A stretch of 64,000 bases of DNA, taken from Pochonia chlamydosporia 170. Its lineage: Eukaryota > Ascomycota > Sordariomycetes > Hypocreales > Clavicipitaceae. Below are positions 35,231-46,946 of this stretch, in pieces. Every line of letters begins with the position of its first letter. The first letter of the stretch is position 1. Made by a program: the position numbers and the translations under genes. The stretch is from positions 4,526,001 to 4,590,000 of the forward strand of contig NC_035791.1 in NCBI RefSeq assembly GCF_001653235.2, given 5' to 3'. Under the pieces are notes generated by a model, which saw nothing but the letters and a program-made list of their open reading frames with translations, was not told where the DNA came from and ran no database searches.

Positions 35231-35904
35231 ATGGCTTCATACTACCATTATAATGCGCAGGCAGCGCACGGTGCGCCCGTGTCGCACAATCACGGCGGCC
35301 ACCGCAATCGCAGAGCTCCTCGGCTGTCGGTTTCACAAAACGCTCAAAGACAATTTCGAGGTGCGCGCAGCATGAAGGACCTGAATGAAACCGCTGCACT
35401 CTCTGCCTTCCGAATGAAGTTTGAAGCCGGCCGTTCCTTTGAACTGGAGGATGATCTCGAGTTCTGTCCCAACCTTCTGACCGAGACGGATGTAAGTAGA
35501 GACGGAAGCCCTCCCCTTGGCATTGTTTCCAAGACACAACCATCTGTCCCCTGGAATCTTCTCTCGGGTTTTGTACAGAGTCTTACATGCCGTTCAATCA
35601 ATAGCTCGTCTCCATCTCCAGTGCCTCTGAGCGCTCGTCACTAGCCAGCAATTCTCCCGAATCTTCCCCGACGCAACAACCACAGACCGTTGCGCCTGGC
35701 TTCTCCTTGAACTCGACATCTGCCGCCTTCATTCCTCCCAGCTTTCAGACACAGCACTCGAGCCTGAAGCTTCACCAACCCTCGGCCACTCGGGGTCGCA
35801 ACGCTATCCCGATCATCAACCCAGCCACGGGCATCACCATGTCCAGCCCTCCTCCTTCAGTGTCGCCCGCCGCGATGCAGCAGTCTCTTGGCCGTCGATG
35901 GTAG
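35231..35904 (+). CDS. conserved short fungal protein, unknown function
   Basis: Exon 1 is 35231-35491 and exon 2 is 35605-35904, joined in phase 0 across a 113-bp intron (GTAAGT...ATCAATAG). The product is 186 residues. After a His/Asn-rich start, residues 28-85 form the most protein-like block: RRAPRLSVSQ, then RSMKDLNE, then a segment ending FEAGRSFELEDDLEFCP. I recall this pattern in uncharacterised filamentous-ascomycete proteins. The second half is Ser/Pro/Gln/Thr-rich and probably disordered. There is no signal peptide or membrane helix. A very long C/T-rich leader and a long 3' flank suggest a regulated transcript, but no regulator site is identified. Confidence 0.75.
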
Positions 35905-37938
35905 AGTGTGGTAGCTCGAATCACGTGTCCTTGATGGATGTGATGTCGGGTTCCGTGGCTCTGCCAATGTATGCCATGCACTGTATTCTAATAAGATGAC
36001 GCTTCAATTCTGCTTTGATCTCCTTTTCGGTAAACTGTTCATCTTGGCGGGCACACCAATGAAAACAAAAAGGTTGGAGAAGGCGGGACAATTTTCTTCC
36101 TGGCGGGCTGGGTTCCTCGGGGGTAGGTCTGTTTCTGTGGGCTGCTGGCTTGACTGTTGGCTCCCTCTTGCAACCTCTCACCTCTCTACGATCTGTACAA
36201 GCATAATTAATCGACATAAATCACCACTTTATCATCGACAGATATCCGCGAGGGACTTTAATTCGGCAAGGTTTGACAAAGCGATACCAATTTCTTCGTC
36301 TTTTTCGTCTTCTATTTTCGATACACAAATTTCAACTCGACTTGGGGTGTCTGCCTCGCAAGATGAGGCCAACTGACACAAATTGGGCGTTTCTGCATTT
36401 TAAAAGATCTGCATTGGAATTCGGCAGCATGGGAGCCAATGGTGGAGTTGACGATTGGCTTTTTATTTACTGACGACTATTATTGCCCGGCATATTTTCA
36501 TCCTGCTTGTTATTTTTTGGAGCGTGTGCGATGACGAAGTTCTTCTATTCTACCTAAAATGTTTTATCGCCCTACCTTTACAGCCACGGGTTATGAATTC
36601 ATCACAAAGGGAAAATCTACCAAAAGAATATATAGAAATGGGCTTTCTGTGTACAAGGAAAGCGTTGGGGGCAAACGGATTGTGTTCTTGGGCTGAGAGT
36701 CACGTATGGTATTGGATTTGGCGAGCAGCGGTTGGCGAAGACTTAGCGTGTGTCTTGTGTGGCTTTTGCGCGCATTGACGAACTGGGATCTGGTTCTTTT
36801 GGGCTGTTTTTGTCTTTACGGGGAGTTGGTATATTGTCATTTGGTTATACTTTTTTGCGTTTTGTTTGTTTACTTGACAAACATGCGCGGGCTTGTTGGA
36901 AAGACGCCTTGGAAACGCAATGGAATGATGAAAGAGGCTTGCCTGTTTTTTTGTTTTATTGTACGACATGTTTGGGGTGTTTTTCTGGCCACAACAAGAC
37001 GGCCGTGTTCAGTTTTTTGGAGTGGAACTGGCTTCATTCGGCATATCGGAGCCAGCCTTTTTACGTTTCAACTGGGATGGGTCATTGGTCATTTATTTGC
37101 AAAGCATATATGTATGGGTGTGGTTTTAGGGGTGGCTCAGCTCAGCTACGGCATGATCTGGTTTGCGGGTCGGGTTATTTGGGATTTCACGGGCCGCAGC
37201 GCCCTGGTGTTGCAAATTTGCTGGGATCTGATACTTGCGCTGATTGTTGCGAGCATGTTTTCTGGGATACGGTGGTTTCATAAGTACTATTACCTGAGGT
37301 TGCGATACCGCGGCCTACATGGCCAGCTGCGATGAGAATATACGATATGTTCATAAGAATCTTGATGAAGCAGATGCAAAGTGATTGTGGTTTTACAACA
37401 GATTCAACGTGACGTACTGACGCCATGTGTGGTGTGACATGACATGATCTGGATGAAGTGAAGGAGAGTGTGAGCAACTTGGTGCTGGTAGGGCCTTGTA
37501 TGCAATTGATTCTGCCACAGTCACTTGGTATAAGGCTCGAGTAAAACATATGAGACTTGGTCACTTTAAACGATAATGTCACAAGCCTTTGTCAATGAAT
37601 CCGTTCGGGAAAGACAGTCGTGTGTGTGTCGTGGTGATGGGCATCCTTAGAATGGACCAGATGTGCATCGCAATCGTGACGTCAGAAATACTCCACAAAG
37701 GCATTCGACCAGAACGAAGATGCAGGGCAAGGTCCGTATATTTAGCTTGATGGAATATTCTCCAATTACGTCGGATGCTTTTCAATTCCTCCATTTCTTC
37801 CCTTTGACTTTGACCTCAAACACTCCCAACTAGCCTTGTCATCTAACACTGTCCAACTATACTTCCAACTCCAACACTCACCACTCCAATTGCCGACAAG
37901 CTGTACTTTGAGGAACTCGTCCATTGGAAATCACCGTC
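35905..37938. other. 2-kb T/G-rich intergenic region
   Basis: Downstream of the gene at 35231. It contains two overlapping forward open stretches, 36706-37335 (209 codons) and 36750-37283 (177 codons). Both give hydrophobic, Trp/Phe/Cys-rich translations expected from T/G-rich DNA. No family is recognised, so neither is called as a gene; they may lie in a long 3' UTR or a non-coding transcript. Confidence 0.45.
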
Positions 37939-38343
37939 ATGATGATGTCTGCCCAACGCACCGTTGGCTTTGCCGCCCTACGAGCCAGGAGCCTGCCCGT
38001 CGTTGGTCGCGGGTTCAGCATCTCGACGAGCAGCCGGCTCGGATTGAAGGAGTCGTCTAGTCGTATGTATTTCATGCATTGTCTACAAGGAAGTATATCA
38101 AGCTGACCGGTTTGCTTTGCAGAGACGGACGCGGACTACGATAAACATAAGCGGGATTCGCTGGATAAGCAGAAGAAGGGCGCTGGGCACTGGAAGCCGG
38201 AACTTGCGTCGGATAGTGAGGAGGCTGTGAAGGCGGATAGGGCGCCGTCGGGGAGGGAGGAGATTTCGAAGTTGCAGGAGAGGACGAAGAAGTCTGCGGA
38301 GGAGACGTCCAAGTCTGGGACTAGTATGCGTGATGGGATGTAG
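37939..38343 (+). CDS. small mitochondrial matrix-type protein, conserved, unknown function
   Basis: Exon 1 is 37939-38062 and exon 2 is 38123-38343, joined across a 60-bp intron (GTATGT...TTTGCAG). The product is 114 residues. The N-terminus begins MMM and then an Arg/Ser/Ala-rich presequence with no acidic residue in the first 40 positions (FAALRARSLPVVGRGFSIST), typical of mitochondrial import. The mature part is highly charged and helical (DADYDKHKRDSLDKQKKG, then GHWKPELASDSEEAV), a motif I recall from uncharacterised ascomycete mitochondrial proteins. There is no cysteine and no membrane helix. Three consecutive ATG codons leave the exact start open by one or two residues. Confidence 0.8.
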
Positions 38344-38706
38344 TGATGGTTGGTGGATGGTTATCCCGGTTGTTATCCCGGAGTTGTAGTTTGTGTGACT
38401 GGTATTAGATAGGATTTGTAACGACTGGGTGTTTGATTGTCTAAAGTCATGGGCATCAATAAATATCAATAATTTCTGCGAGAGGAAGAGACTGGGAAAT
38501 TGGCCACTGAATCCTTCAAGAGTTTGGTGGTTCGCGCTACCGGATGTTTGACCAAGTTCAAATGTTAGACCGTGCCGAGGCTGCAACTTTGAGTTCAAAG
38601 TGAGACGGAAACACCTCTTCTGCATTTATACCTTGTTCATCCTACACCGTACAGATTCAATCGCTCATCCATTCCAAGCAACAAGTAGCTGTAGCCCTGC
38701 AATAAA
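38344..38706. other. short intergenic region
   Basis: Three hundred and sixty bases between two forward genes. Nothing recognised apart from ordinary promoter-like A/T-rich sequence. Confidence 0.5.
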
Positions 38707-39700
38707 ATGGCCAAGATTGTCTTTTTAATGGCCGACTATGGCCACGATCCGACCGGTTTGCCTCACTCCCCTCCCTTCCACCCATCCTCACAAGTCCTAC
38801 ACAACACAGCCAGACTGACTGGAAATTCTAGAAACCGCCGTCCCGTTCATGGCTTTCAAAGATGCCGGATTCCACGTAACAGTTGCCACGGAAAATGGCA
38901 AATCCCCCGCCTGCGATGCCAAAATGCTGCAAGGCCTCACTCAGAAACTCCTCGTACGAGACACACCCAAAACACCACTTTACACGACTTCTAACTACAT
39001 TTCCTCAGGGCGCCACAGCATCAGTAGTATCTCAATACAACACCGTGTCCCAGTCGCCGGAATGGGCGAACCCCGTGGCATGGACATCGCCATCCTTCTC
39101 ACTGGACGACTACAACCTCGTCTTCCTGCCTGGCGGGCACGAAAAGTCCGTCCGGCAGGTCATTGACTCGGCGGTCGTGCATAAGCTACTACTGGACTTC
39201 TTCCCCAAGACTAAGAAACCTAGTAGCAAGGCTGTTGGGGCGGTGTGCCACGGCGTCATGGTCCTTTCTGAGGCGAAGGGCGAGGATGGCAGGAGTGCGA
39301 TTCACGATGCTGTTACGACGACTCTGCCGGCAAGGTTTGAGCAGGTTGCGTTTTGGGGGACGAGGGCGTTTCTGGGGGATTATTACAAGACGTATGGGGC
39401 GTGTAGTGCTGATGTGGAAGAGAGTGTGAGTATTTCGTGGTGTTTGGGGGTCGGGGATGTGCTAACGGGTTGTAGGTTCGCAAGGCGTTGGATGATCCGG
39501 CGAAGCAGTTTAGGGGGAGTCTTGGTCCGGGACCGTGAGTGTGAAGAATGTGAAGTTTTCTGTTGGTGAATTGGGCTGACTTGTTTAGGTTTGTTGTTGA
39601 GGATGAGACGTACAATTATGTTAGTGCTCGGTTTCCGGGGGATGTTGCCCTATTGTCTGAGAAGCTTGTTGCTTTGGCGAGAAGCTTGGGCGGTTCTTGA
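38707..39700 (+). CDS. DJ-1/PfpI family (class I glutamine amidotransferase-like) protein
   Basis: Five exons, 38707-38755, 38832-38953, 39009-39425, 39476-39534 and 39589-39700, give 252 residues. The first donor is GTTTGC, atypical, but the joined reading DPTETAVPFMAF is the expected family sequence, which supports it. The nucleophile elbow is AVCHG with Cys 137 followed by His 138. Glu 17 sits where the family has its conserved acid. FLPGGH marks the third strand. Members include Hsp31-like glyoxalase III/chaperones that detoxify methylglyoxal and respond to oxidative stress; which role applies here is not readable. Length and the LGDYYKTYG segment match the fungal ThiJ/PfpI subgroup. Confidence 0.9.
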
Positions 39701-40223
39701 TCGAAGGAGGAAGAATGGATTCATCGATAATTCGGTGACATGTAGCGAGTATATGTAAGGACAACCAGATTGCAATGTCATCGTGAGGCAGGTATGTGCA
39801 AGTGAAATGGAGTTTAGCAACAGGTGTAACGGCTACATGATAGTAACGTCACAACACCTACTCGTATTGACTGCCTCCAACTTTAACCACAAACAATAGT
39901 TTAAATATCTACCCACCTACTTAGGTAGGCACTTAAAATCTGCACTCGTTCAAGCACATTATCCATCACCGGCTACCCTCGGTGCAGGGTAACTAATCAC
40001 CAACCCCTCGGCTCCGACCCCGGAGACAGCCGCAATCCGCTATCGATAACACCACAGCTTACTGTCCGCATCACCCAAATTATCTCGACCTCATGCTTTA
40101 CTCATACCTTCTCCCCAACCCAATTACCAAAGCCACATCGCTATTTAAGCCCCCCCCGAAACGAGAGTAAGGCTTCGGCCTTTTCTCCCACCCGCCATCC
40201 AATCTTCTTAAACACAAGCAATA
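39701..40223. other. intergenic region with PET8 promoter
   Basis: Contains an imperfect CCTACTTAGGTAGG palindrome (39918-39931), a C-run near 40150 and a TATTTAA box upstream of PET8. Confidence 0.5.
40142..40148 (+). promoter_or_regulatory. possible TATA-like box of PET8
   Basis: TATTTAA lies about 80 bp before the PET8 ATG. It is weaker than a canonical box. Confidence 0.35.
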
Positions 40224-41051
40224 ATGTCCAACCCACCCTTCCAAACCGCCCTCCTGGCAGGCGCCCTCGCCGGAACGACAGTCGACCTCTCCCTCTTCCC
40301 CCTCGACACACTCAAGACCCGACTCCAATCATCGGCCGGCTTCTTCCCATCAGGTGGCTTCTCCGGAATATACCGTGGAATAGGCTCAGCGGTGGTCGGA
40401 TCCGCCCCCGGCGCAGCCTTCTTCTTCTGCACGTACGAGACGACAAAGGACATCTTGAAGAGGCAGGGAGCGCTGCCCGAGGCGGTGACGCAGATGATTG
40501 CCGCGAGTTTGGGGGAGGTGGCAGCCTGTGCGGTGAGGGTGCCGACAGAGGTGGTGAAGCAGAGGGCGCAGGCGGGACTGCACGGGGGTTCGTCGAGGGC
40601 GGCGCTGGGCGCGATATTGTCGCAGTATTCGACGCGGGGGCTGGGTACCGTGTGGAGGGAGCTGTATAGGGGTTGGGGTATAACGGTGTTTAGGGAGGTG
40701 CCGTTTACGGTGATTCAGTTTCCGCTGTGGGAGGCGATGAAGGCGTGGCGGTTGAAGCGGGAGAAGGGGTCGCGGAAGGATGTGACGGCCGTGGAGAGTG
40801 CTTTGTTTGGAAGTATAGCTGGGGCTATTTCGGCTGCCGCTACGACACCGTTGGACGTGCTGAAGACGAGAGTCATGTTGTCCAAGGAGAGGGTGTCGGT
40901 CCTGGAAGTGTTTGGGAGGTTGATGAAGGAGGACGGTATCCGGCCGTTCTTTGCTGGGGTTGCACCCAGAGTGACTTGGATTTCTGTGGGAGGTGCCATT
41001 TTCTTGGGGAGCTATCAGTGGGCTATTAATACCATGGGCGCCATTTCATGA
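40224..41051 (+). CDS. PET8: mitochondrial S-adenosylmethionine carrier
   Basis: A single exon of 275 residues. It has three repeats of the mitochondrial carrier family with signatures [10 protein letters not shown] (about residue 28), [10 protein letters not shown] (about 108) and [10 protein letters not shown] (about 213), each followed by the second half-signature ([37 protein letters not shown]). The tripartite length and the PTEVVKQR second signature point to the Pet8/SAMC subfamily. That subfamily imports S-adenosylmethionine into the matrix in exchange for S-adenosylhomocysteine, for methylation and for biotin and lipoate synthesis. The start is chosen at the ATG directly before [16 protein letters not shown]. 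It is convergent with the WDR48/DUF1-like gene. Confidence 0.93.
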   Translation: MSNPPFQTALLAGALAGTTVDLSLFPLDTLKTRLQSSAGFFPSGGFSGIYRGIGSAVVGSAPGAAFFFCTYETTKDILKRQGALPEAVTQMIAASLGEVAACAVRVPTEVVKQRAQAGLHGGSSRAALGAILSQYSTRGLGTVWRELYRGWGITVFREVPFTVIQFPLWEAMKAWRLKREKGSRKDVTAVESALFGSIAGAISAAATTPLDVLKTRVMLSKERVSVLEVFGRLMKEDGIRPFFAGVAPRVTWISVGGAIFLGSYQWAINTMGAIS

Positions 41052-41494
41052 CAATGTGTGCGGTGACAAAAAAGGGGAGATGGTTGTACGATATGTGTGG
41101 CAAAACGACACAAAAAGGAAAAAGGAAGACACGGGGACGGAAGCCAAAAGCATATAGACAAACTCTCATAACTGCTAGTCTAAGCTGCACTAACTACAGA
41201 GCCTTGCAGCTGGGCCACCATTTGTACATTAAAAGAGCCCAACAACAAGCATTAAACAGAAGCAGAAACAATACGGTATAGCGCTGGGGGGGGTATTGCC
41301 ATTGCCGCTGACACATAAACCTCGAAGTGTGGTTGAAAATGACGTGCGTTATGCTCCAAAGTGTATGGTTATTTTCAAAGCGAATAAAAAGACGACGCAA
41401 TTCCCATAGACCGATTCGTTGACTCCCCAAAATAGAAATGTGGGAATAATACTTTCCACAACACCACATCCTAATCTCAACCATTGAATATTCG
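41052..41494. other. convergent 3' intergenic region
   Basis: Separates the 3' ends of PET8 and the WDR48-like gene. Apart from a G-run near 41286, nothing is recognised. Confidence 0.5.
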
Positions 41495-44400
41495 CTATGC
41501 CGCCGCTGTAGCCGTAGCCGTACCAGTAGCAGCAGCAGAAGATTCCGCCGGTGTCGCCGGGGCTCCTACTGGTCCTGGTGCCCCTGGTGTATCCGCTGGA
41601 ATCATCGATGCTGCTGGCTTGGGTGGTATGATCTCCTTGCGCCCATTGGCTTTGTAGTACAACACAACGTCGTTACCGCTCTTCCACACATGGGTGCGGA
41701 TTGTTGCAAGACTCATCAAAGGGTCAAGGAGCTGTCAGGAAAATAAACACGTTAGTCACAATTGGCGGCCTTGGCAACTCATTCTCGACAAGCAATTACA
41801 CATACCTGATCATTACAGTACAATTCGAGATATTCTTCAGGAGGTAGCGCATTGGGCTCTGGTTCCTCGGGCATTTCCTCAATCCTTTCGGCAACATAGG
41901 CCAAGATTTTCTTGACTCGCAACATTCTGTTTGCGTTTAATCTGTTATTCCCGTCTGCCGGCGACAGAGCAGACAGGTCTCCCATAGGATGAAGAACAAA
42001 CGAGATTTTGACTGGCTCCTTGAAGGGAACGAGGTTCTGCAATAAAACGTCCCCAAGCCACATTGGAGCCTTTTGTTCAATAATGTCGGCATCCTTGCCA
42101 ACGTTCTGGACTGTTCCTTGATAGACATTGGCGCTGCCACCAGACGTCTCCTCTTGAAGAATGATCTTGGTTCCATGTGGAAGCTTCAAGACTGGAGTTT
42201 CGTTTGGAAGACTGGGTGTGACTCTGGTTTCGATCAGTTTCTCTGGTGTGTCGGCAAACTGTTTGTCGTAGTCGTTTCGAATCTTCTGGATGACTCCAAA
42301 GAAGCTATCATCTACTTCTTTTTCATTTGTGGACGATGACTCGGACTCCTCCGCCTTTTCGTCAACGACTACAGGCTTCTCCTGAGTTGCTTGCGACGAT
42401 GATCGACCTAGTTTCTTGGTGCTAAAGGACATTCGGAACTTCTTTCCAAAGGTGCTGCCAGGCGATTTCGTTGTATCGGCTGCTTTATCTTTGTCTTTAT
42501 CCTTTTCTTTTTCCTTGTCCTTGCCCTTTTCATTGCCGTTCTCCATCGACGTCTTTGCGTCTACCGACTCTGCAGCTGGGGCACTGGACACACCTGCGCT
42601 GCCGCTGGCAAAGTAGTCTTCCTTGTCTCCCTTCTCAGCTGGGCTCAGAGGGCTAGACACAGCCTCTTCTGGTACACCTGGCAGCGTCACACCAGGACCG
42701 GGAGTTGCGAGGCCGATTCCCAAACCAGGCGTGCCTTGATGAAGCTGTGAGCCATTAGCTCGAGGGGTGGTAACTTGATCAGATTTGTCCCAGTTCGAAA
42801 CATTCGCTGAGGGGATATCAATCGAGGTAGGAGCATTGGCCCGAGTGGCGGCTTGATTCTTCGCAACCTCTTCGTTCAATTTCTGCCTGTAGCTCTCATC
42901 CCGCTTGATCTCTTCGTCAATCAAATTAGCGAAGAGGTATCTCAAAATCCACCTTCCGAGGCTGACTGCTTAGTGCGTTAGCAAAAACATGATACAAAAT
43001 ACTCAGGTATGGAAATGCAGTGCGTGGGCGATCGCGTACTTCTCTGATCTTCCCTAAACTCTATTGGCTCATCCAACTTCAACTCGTCCGCGTATATCTC
43101 GGCATCAAAACAGTTGAAAGGCTCCAGGACAACGGTGAGATTGCCAGAGCTCAAATCTACTGAGCACCACGGTGCCACGGCTTCCCGCGTATTGACAACG
43201 GCCTCAACATCTTCTAGATGCTGTTTGCCAAAACTTTGAACAGGCTTGCACTACAAAAGACAGCAGGACAGTGGTTAGAGACGACAAACTAACTAAATAT
43301 GCCGTCCGATTGATCATGATGTGACTTACAGCAAGAAGATCCCAAAGCAGGACGTCACCAGCAGTATCCAATGTCAACACCCGTCTCCTATCGTTGAGCA
43401 TCTTGTGTTTCAAAAGTCCAAATTGGCCTTCGATGGTCTCTTCTGGTGTTTGATGAATTGGCTTCACTTCTGGATCCTGTTGCTCTACCACAACTTCCGA
43501 CCCCCGTCTGCCCAAAGTCTCGTTCAAGTTGTTGGACTCTGAACTGAAGGTGCTGCGAGTAGGGAAAACGGCAGTATTGGAAATACGGAGAATGGACTCT
43601 GGGGCGATCTCCTTCTTATTTGTATTCGCGTTCTGAGCATTTGGTGCTACAGCAGCTTGACGCAGCTTGTTGGATGCGGCAGATGCAGCCCTCTGATGGC
43701 GGAACCGCTCTGGGAGGTTAGTATCGGTGCTGGTGTCGACATCACCCCAACGATTGACCGACGACCGGTTTGTAGCAGTCCAGATGTGGCCGCCAGCAGC
43801 AACGACCTTGCATACACCGCAATGCTCCTCCGCGACTGCCAGACTAAGCCCATTGTCAATATCCTCTATGCTGCCTCGAACGTCAGTCTTGGCTACAAGT
43901 CCAGATCGATCAGCGCTATAGAATACTCCAAGGCTCGGGTCTTCCGAGAACAGAGACCAAATGCTTTCGTCGTGCATTGTGAAGGTATACATGCAGCGAC
44001 CACCCTTGACACTCCACATTTTGATGGTTTTGTCGGCGCTGGCGCTCAGAATCGTGTCGCCAGAGTCATCAATGAGAATAGACCGAATGATATCTAAGTG
44101 GCCGACCAATTTAGAGACCTTGTCACCAGTCCGTGGATCGTGCAAGCGAACTATCTTTTCCGGCCCGCCGCATGCCATGAGGCCTCTACCAACAGCCAAG
44201 GCGTAGACAGATCCCTTTTCCGGGATCTCCTCGCCCCTGACATCTACCTCGAGAGTCTTTCCAGCTCCGTTCAGATCCCAGAGGCAAATTTTGCGATCCA
44301 AACCGGCAGAGGCAAGCCAGTTGGCATTCATATCGGCCGGTGGAGTCTCAACACATTTCACGTAATCGGCATGCTCTCCGATTGCGATGGTACGGGTGTT

Positions 44401-45098
44401 GTCCTCCTCCGAGTAAGGCCGCCATACCTTGACGGTAAGATCGGACGAGGCTGAGACCAATGCAGTATTATTTTGCGCCAAGGTTATGTCGTTTATCCAG
44501 TGGGTATGGGGTTGTACTTGGGCACGGAACTTGCTCCGGGATGGCTTCTTTTCTAGTGAGGTGTCCGTCACGGAGGAGGACGATTTGAGATCGAGGTCGA
44601 GGTCCCAGGCGCAGACAATGCCATCTCGTCCACCAGAGTAGCTGTAGCAAGGTCCCTGTTAGTGATGAAACCATGAAGCGACGCAGGGAAATGTAGTTCG
44701 CGGTGTCTCGCAAGAGGTTTGGGATGCGGCCTACAGGATGCCATTGTTCGTATCGACAGCAAGGCCGTTTACGCCTAAGCGGTGGCCTCCCTCAGAGGAT
44801 TTGGCGTTCTCGAGAACTGTGAAAGCAGAAAGAAGATTGATTAGTACCGAATTGAATTGAACTGAACAGAGCAATGTCTCGGACGAGGACGAGGACCAGA
44901 CATGAGAAGGGAAGCAGGGAGGAGCTCGCGTGCGGGGCAAGCTTCACTTCCCCAACACCACGAACACCACACACAGCAAACGAGATTGAGTTAAAGCTCG
45001 AGTAGACCATGGACGCTGTGGCCTTTGAAATCGATGAGAGAGCAAGGCAGAAAAAGACACTCACCGTAGCTAATTCTCTGACGCGCCTTCTTAGCCAT
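41495..45098 (-). CDS. DUF1: WDR48/UAF1-type WD40 deubiquitinase cofactor (yeast Duf1 homologue)
   Basis: Six exons, 45098-45065, 44816-44735, 44641-43330, 43250-43040, 42965-41806 and 41731-41495, all close in frame to give 1011 residues. Intron 2 uses a GTAGGC donor. WD40 repeats occupy about residues 20-330 (for example [47 protein letters not shown]). The C-terminal half has the WDR48-specific DUF3337 region (PF11816), with [20 protein letters not shown], and ends with a ubiquitin-like segment, [20 protein letters not shown]. The human protein activates USP1, USP12 and USP46; yeast Duf1 binds Ubp9 and Ubp13. Ser/Pro/Lys-rich linkers, including a [11 protein letters not shown] tract, enlarge the fungal protein. 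The last 40 residues are Ala/Pro/Thr-rich. Confidence 0.93.
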
Positions 45099-45260
45099 GG
45101 CGCAGAGATATTGTGCTCGTAACCGATGGCAGCGGTTGCAGCAGTTGAATGGTGTATTATGATGTAGTTGCAATGTAAGGAAATGGAGGCCCCAGCATAG
45201 CGCAGATCGACACTTCAGTCAGCGATGGTGGTACGGGGAGAATCTGGGGTCCAGCGGCAG

Positions 45261-45290
<30 letters not shown>
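45261..45290 (+). repeat. (CAGA)n microsatellite
   Basis: About seven CAGA units with one variant unit (CAAA). Confidence 0.95.
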
Positions 45291-45292
<2 letters not shown>

Positions 45293-45332
45293 TGGATGGA
45301 TAAAGTTCCACGGCTGGTTCTGACTGACGTCT

Positions 45333-45374
45333 TGGTTCGGTCTGGTTTGACCTGGTTTGGTCTGGTCTGGTCGG
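45333..45374 (+). repeat. degenerate TCTGGT/TTGGT tandem tract
   Basis: Successive 5-7 base units of the type CTGGT or TTGGT run head to tail. It lies close to the CAGA microsatellite in the promoter side of the WDR48-like gene. Confidence 0.7.
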
Positions 45375-46745
45375 ACTTGAATGTCACGCAAGCTGACCTT
45401 GGCCTGACTAGGACCAGGTCCTGGCTTCCTCCACTTCACTTAGCCTAAAATCTTGGGGCAAAATGGAGGGCCACATGGAAGGTTGGGATGGCAATGGAGG
45501 CACGAAGTTGGCGCTTGTCGTCTGGCCAGCATCAGGGACACGCTTGCACAACTCAAAAATTGCGGAAAGGACATACAAGTGTCCAATGGAAAGTGAACGA
45601 ATCAGTCCAGCCAATACTGTGCAGCACTTTTTGTTACTGTCTGGTAGCATAAAGATTTTTAAAGTCTGGTCTGTCTCTGTCTGGTCCCCATCAAGATGCG
45701 CTACGCTGCATGCGCACAGACAATGGATGGTGGATGGACCCTGAAGCGCTAGATCGTCTGGTCGCATCAACACACCAGACACCAGTTGACATCAAATACA
45801 CACATCACACTTGGTCAAATCTTCTGTCTTTTCTGTTGCAAGACTCTTTAAATGAATAAGCCGCCCATCCATTCTCAACAAGCGCCGCCCTGATTATCCA
45901 ACAAAGAATATTTCAATGCCTCCAAAATTATTCTGTTTTCCCGAGCCTGTCCTTTTTGGCTTCTCCCATCAGTACACGTCTCCCTGGTCCCTGCCATTTT
46001 CCAGAATCCATTCACGCCGCCTTCGCAAATGCACATCTCGCGGCATCTCGCGGCATCTCGGCTCACCAAGCTCCAATTCTCCTGCGTTACTAACGAGGCC
46101 AACGGGCTTCGGTCACCATATTTCGTATTTGTTCCGCATTTCTGCATGTCCAAATGTTTAAAAACTGGCCCACCTTGGCCGTGCTATCCGAAATAAGAGT
46201 CCGTCCAAGGAGGATCTGCATGTACTTGGCTTTACGGTTGCGGGCAACAGCGCGATCAATGTGGACCGTCCCAACGACTTCCCCCAAGTTCAAGATTCAG
46301 ATGGTGTGCTTTGTGCTTCCGACATGCACAACACTCACATCCTTCTCCGAAATAGTGACGTTTGAGCGAGAAGTGTCATGTCTCGCCTGTTGCGCAATAG
46401 CCCAAGCCCCGGTTCCGTACGCATTCTGTATTTGTCTCCAAGGAACGGCGGGACTACTAGTTTGTGTCAAAGGAAAACCAACGGTTGAAAATACAGCAAA
46501 CCATCAACTCCCCGGAACTCCATGCCAATATTAATGCAGATGAAATTAAATTCCCGGTATAGCTTCAATACGTCGCTCTCAGCTCGCAATAGCTCTTGGT
46601 TTGTGGACTGCCAGCGTTGAATGTCGTGTAAGCATATATGTATCCGGTTTTATGTCGACAAAGCATGAATAAGCCGGTAGGCATATCGTACACCTTTACT
46701 CTGCGGTGTTGTAAATAGGCACAAGGTATCCGACGCCAGGATTCT

Positions 46746-46946
46746 TCACATGACGGTGCAACTGCAACAGCCAACCGGGCACCATCTCGCTGATCGAAAT
46801 CCTTTTCTGCCTTCACATTGTGGACAGTCATCTGAGTCGTAAGATACTTCGTCTTTTCTACCGGGGCATTGCTCGTGAAAGCATCTGGTACTTCCTCGGT
46901 AGACTTGGTGCTTGCACCGATATTCGATCAGAACTCGCCTACACAT
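46746..46946 (-). CDS. tiny cysteine-rich protein, unknown function
   Basis: A 66-residue single-exon reading frame from the ATG at 46946. It starts MCRRVLIEYRCKHQ and continues RCFHEQCPG and DCPQCEG, then WCPVGCCSC near the end. Cysteines fall at 2, 11, 22, 27, 41 and 44, with more in the tail. There is no signal peptide. The layout (MC start, CxH, CxxxxC, CPxC) resembles a loose family of short fungal zinc-ribbon-like proteins I recall but cannot name. The small protein at 59064 is similarly built. A chance frame is possible, but the cysteine spacing argues against it. Confidence 0.45.
   Translation of the reverse strand: MCRRVLIEYRCKHQVYRGSTRCFHEQCPGRKDEVSYDSDDCPQCEGRKGFRSARWCPVGCCSCTVM

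Larger units (their letters stand above)
45099..46745. other. intergenic region with simple repeats
   Basis: Upstream of the WDR48-like gene. Contains the CAGA microsatellite (45261-45290) and a degenerate TCTGGT tract (45333-45374). No gene is supported. Confidence 0.55.
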
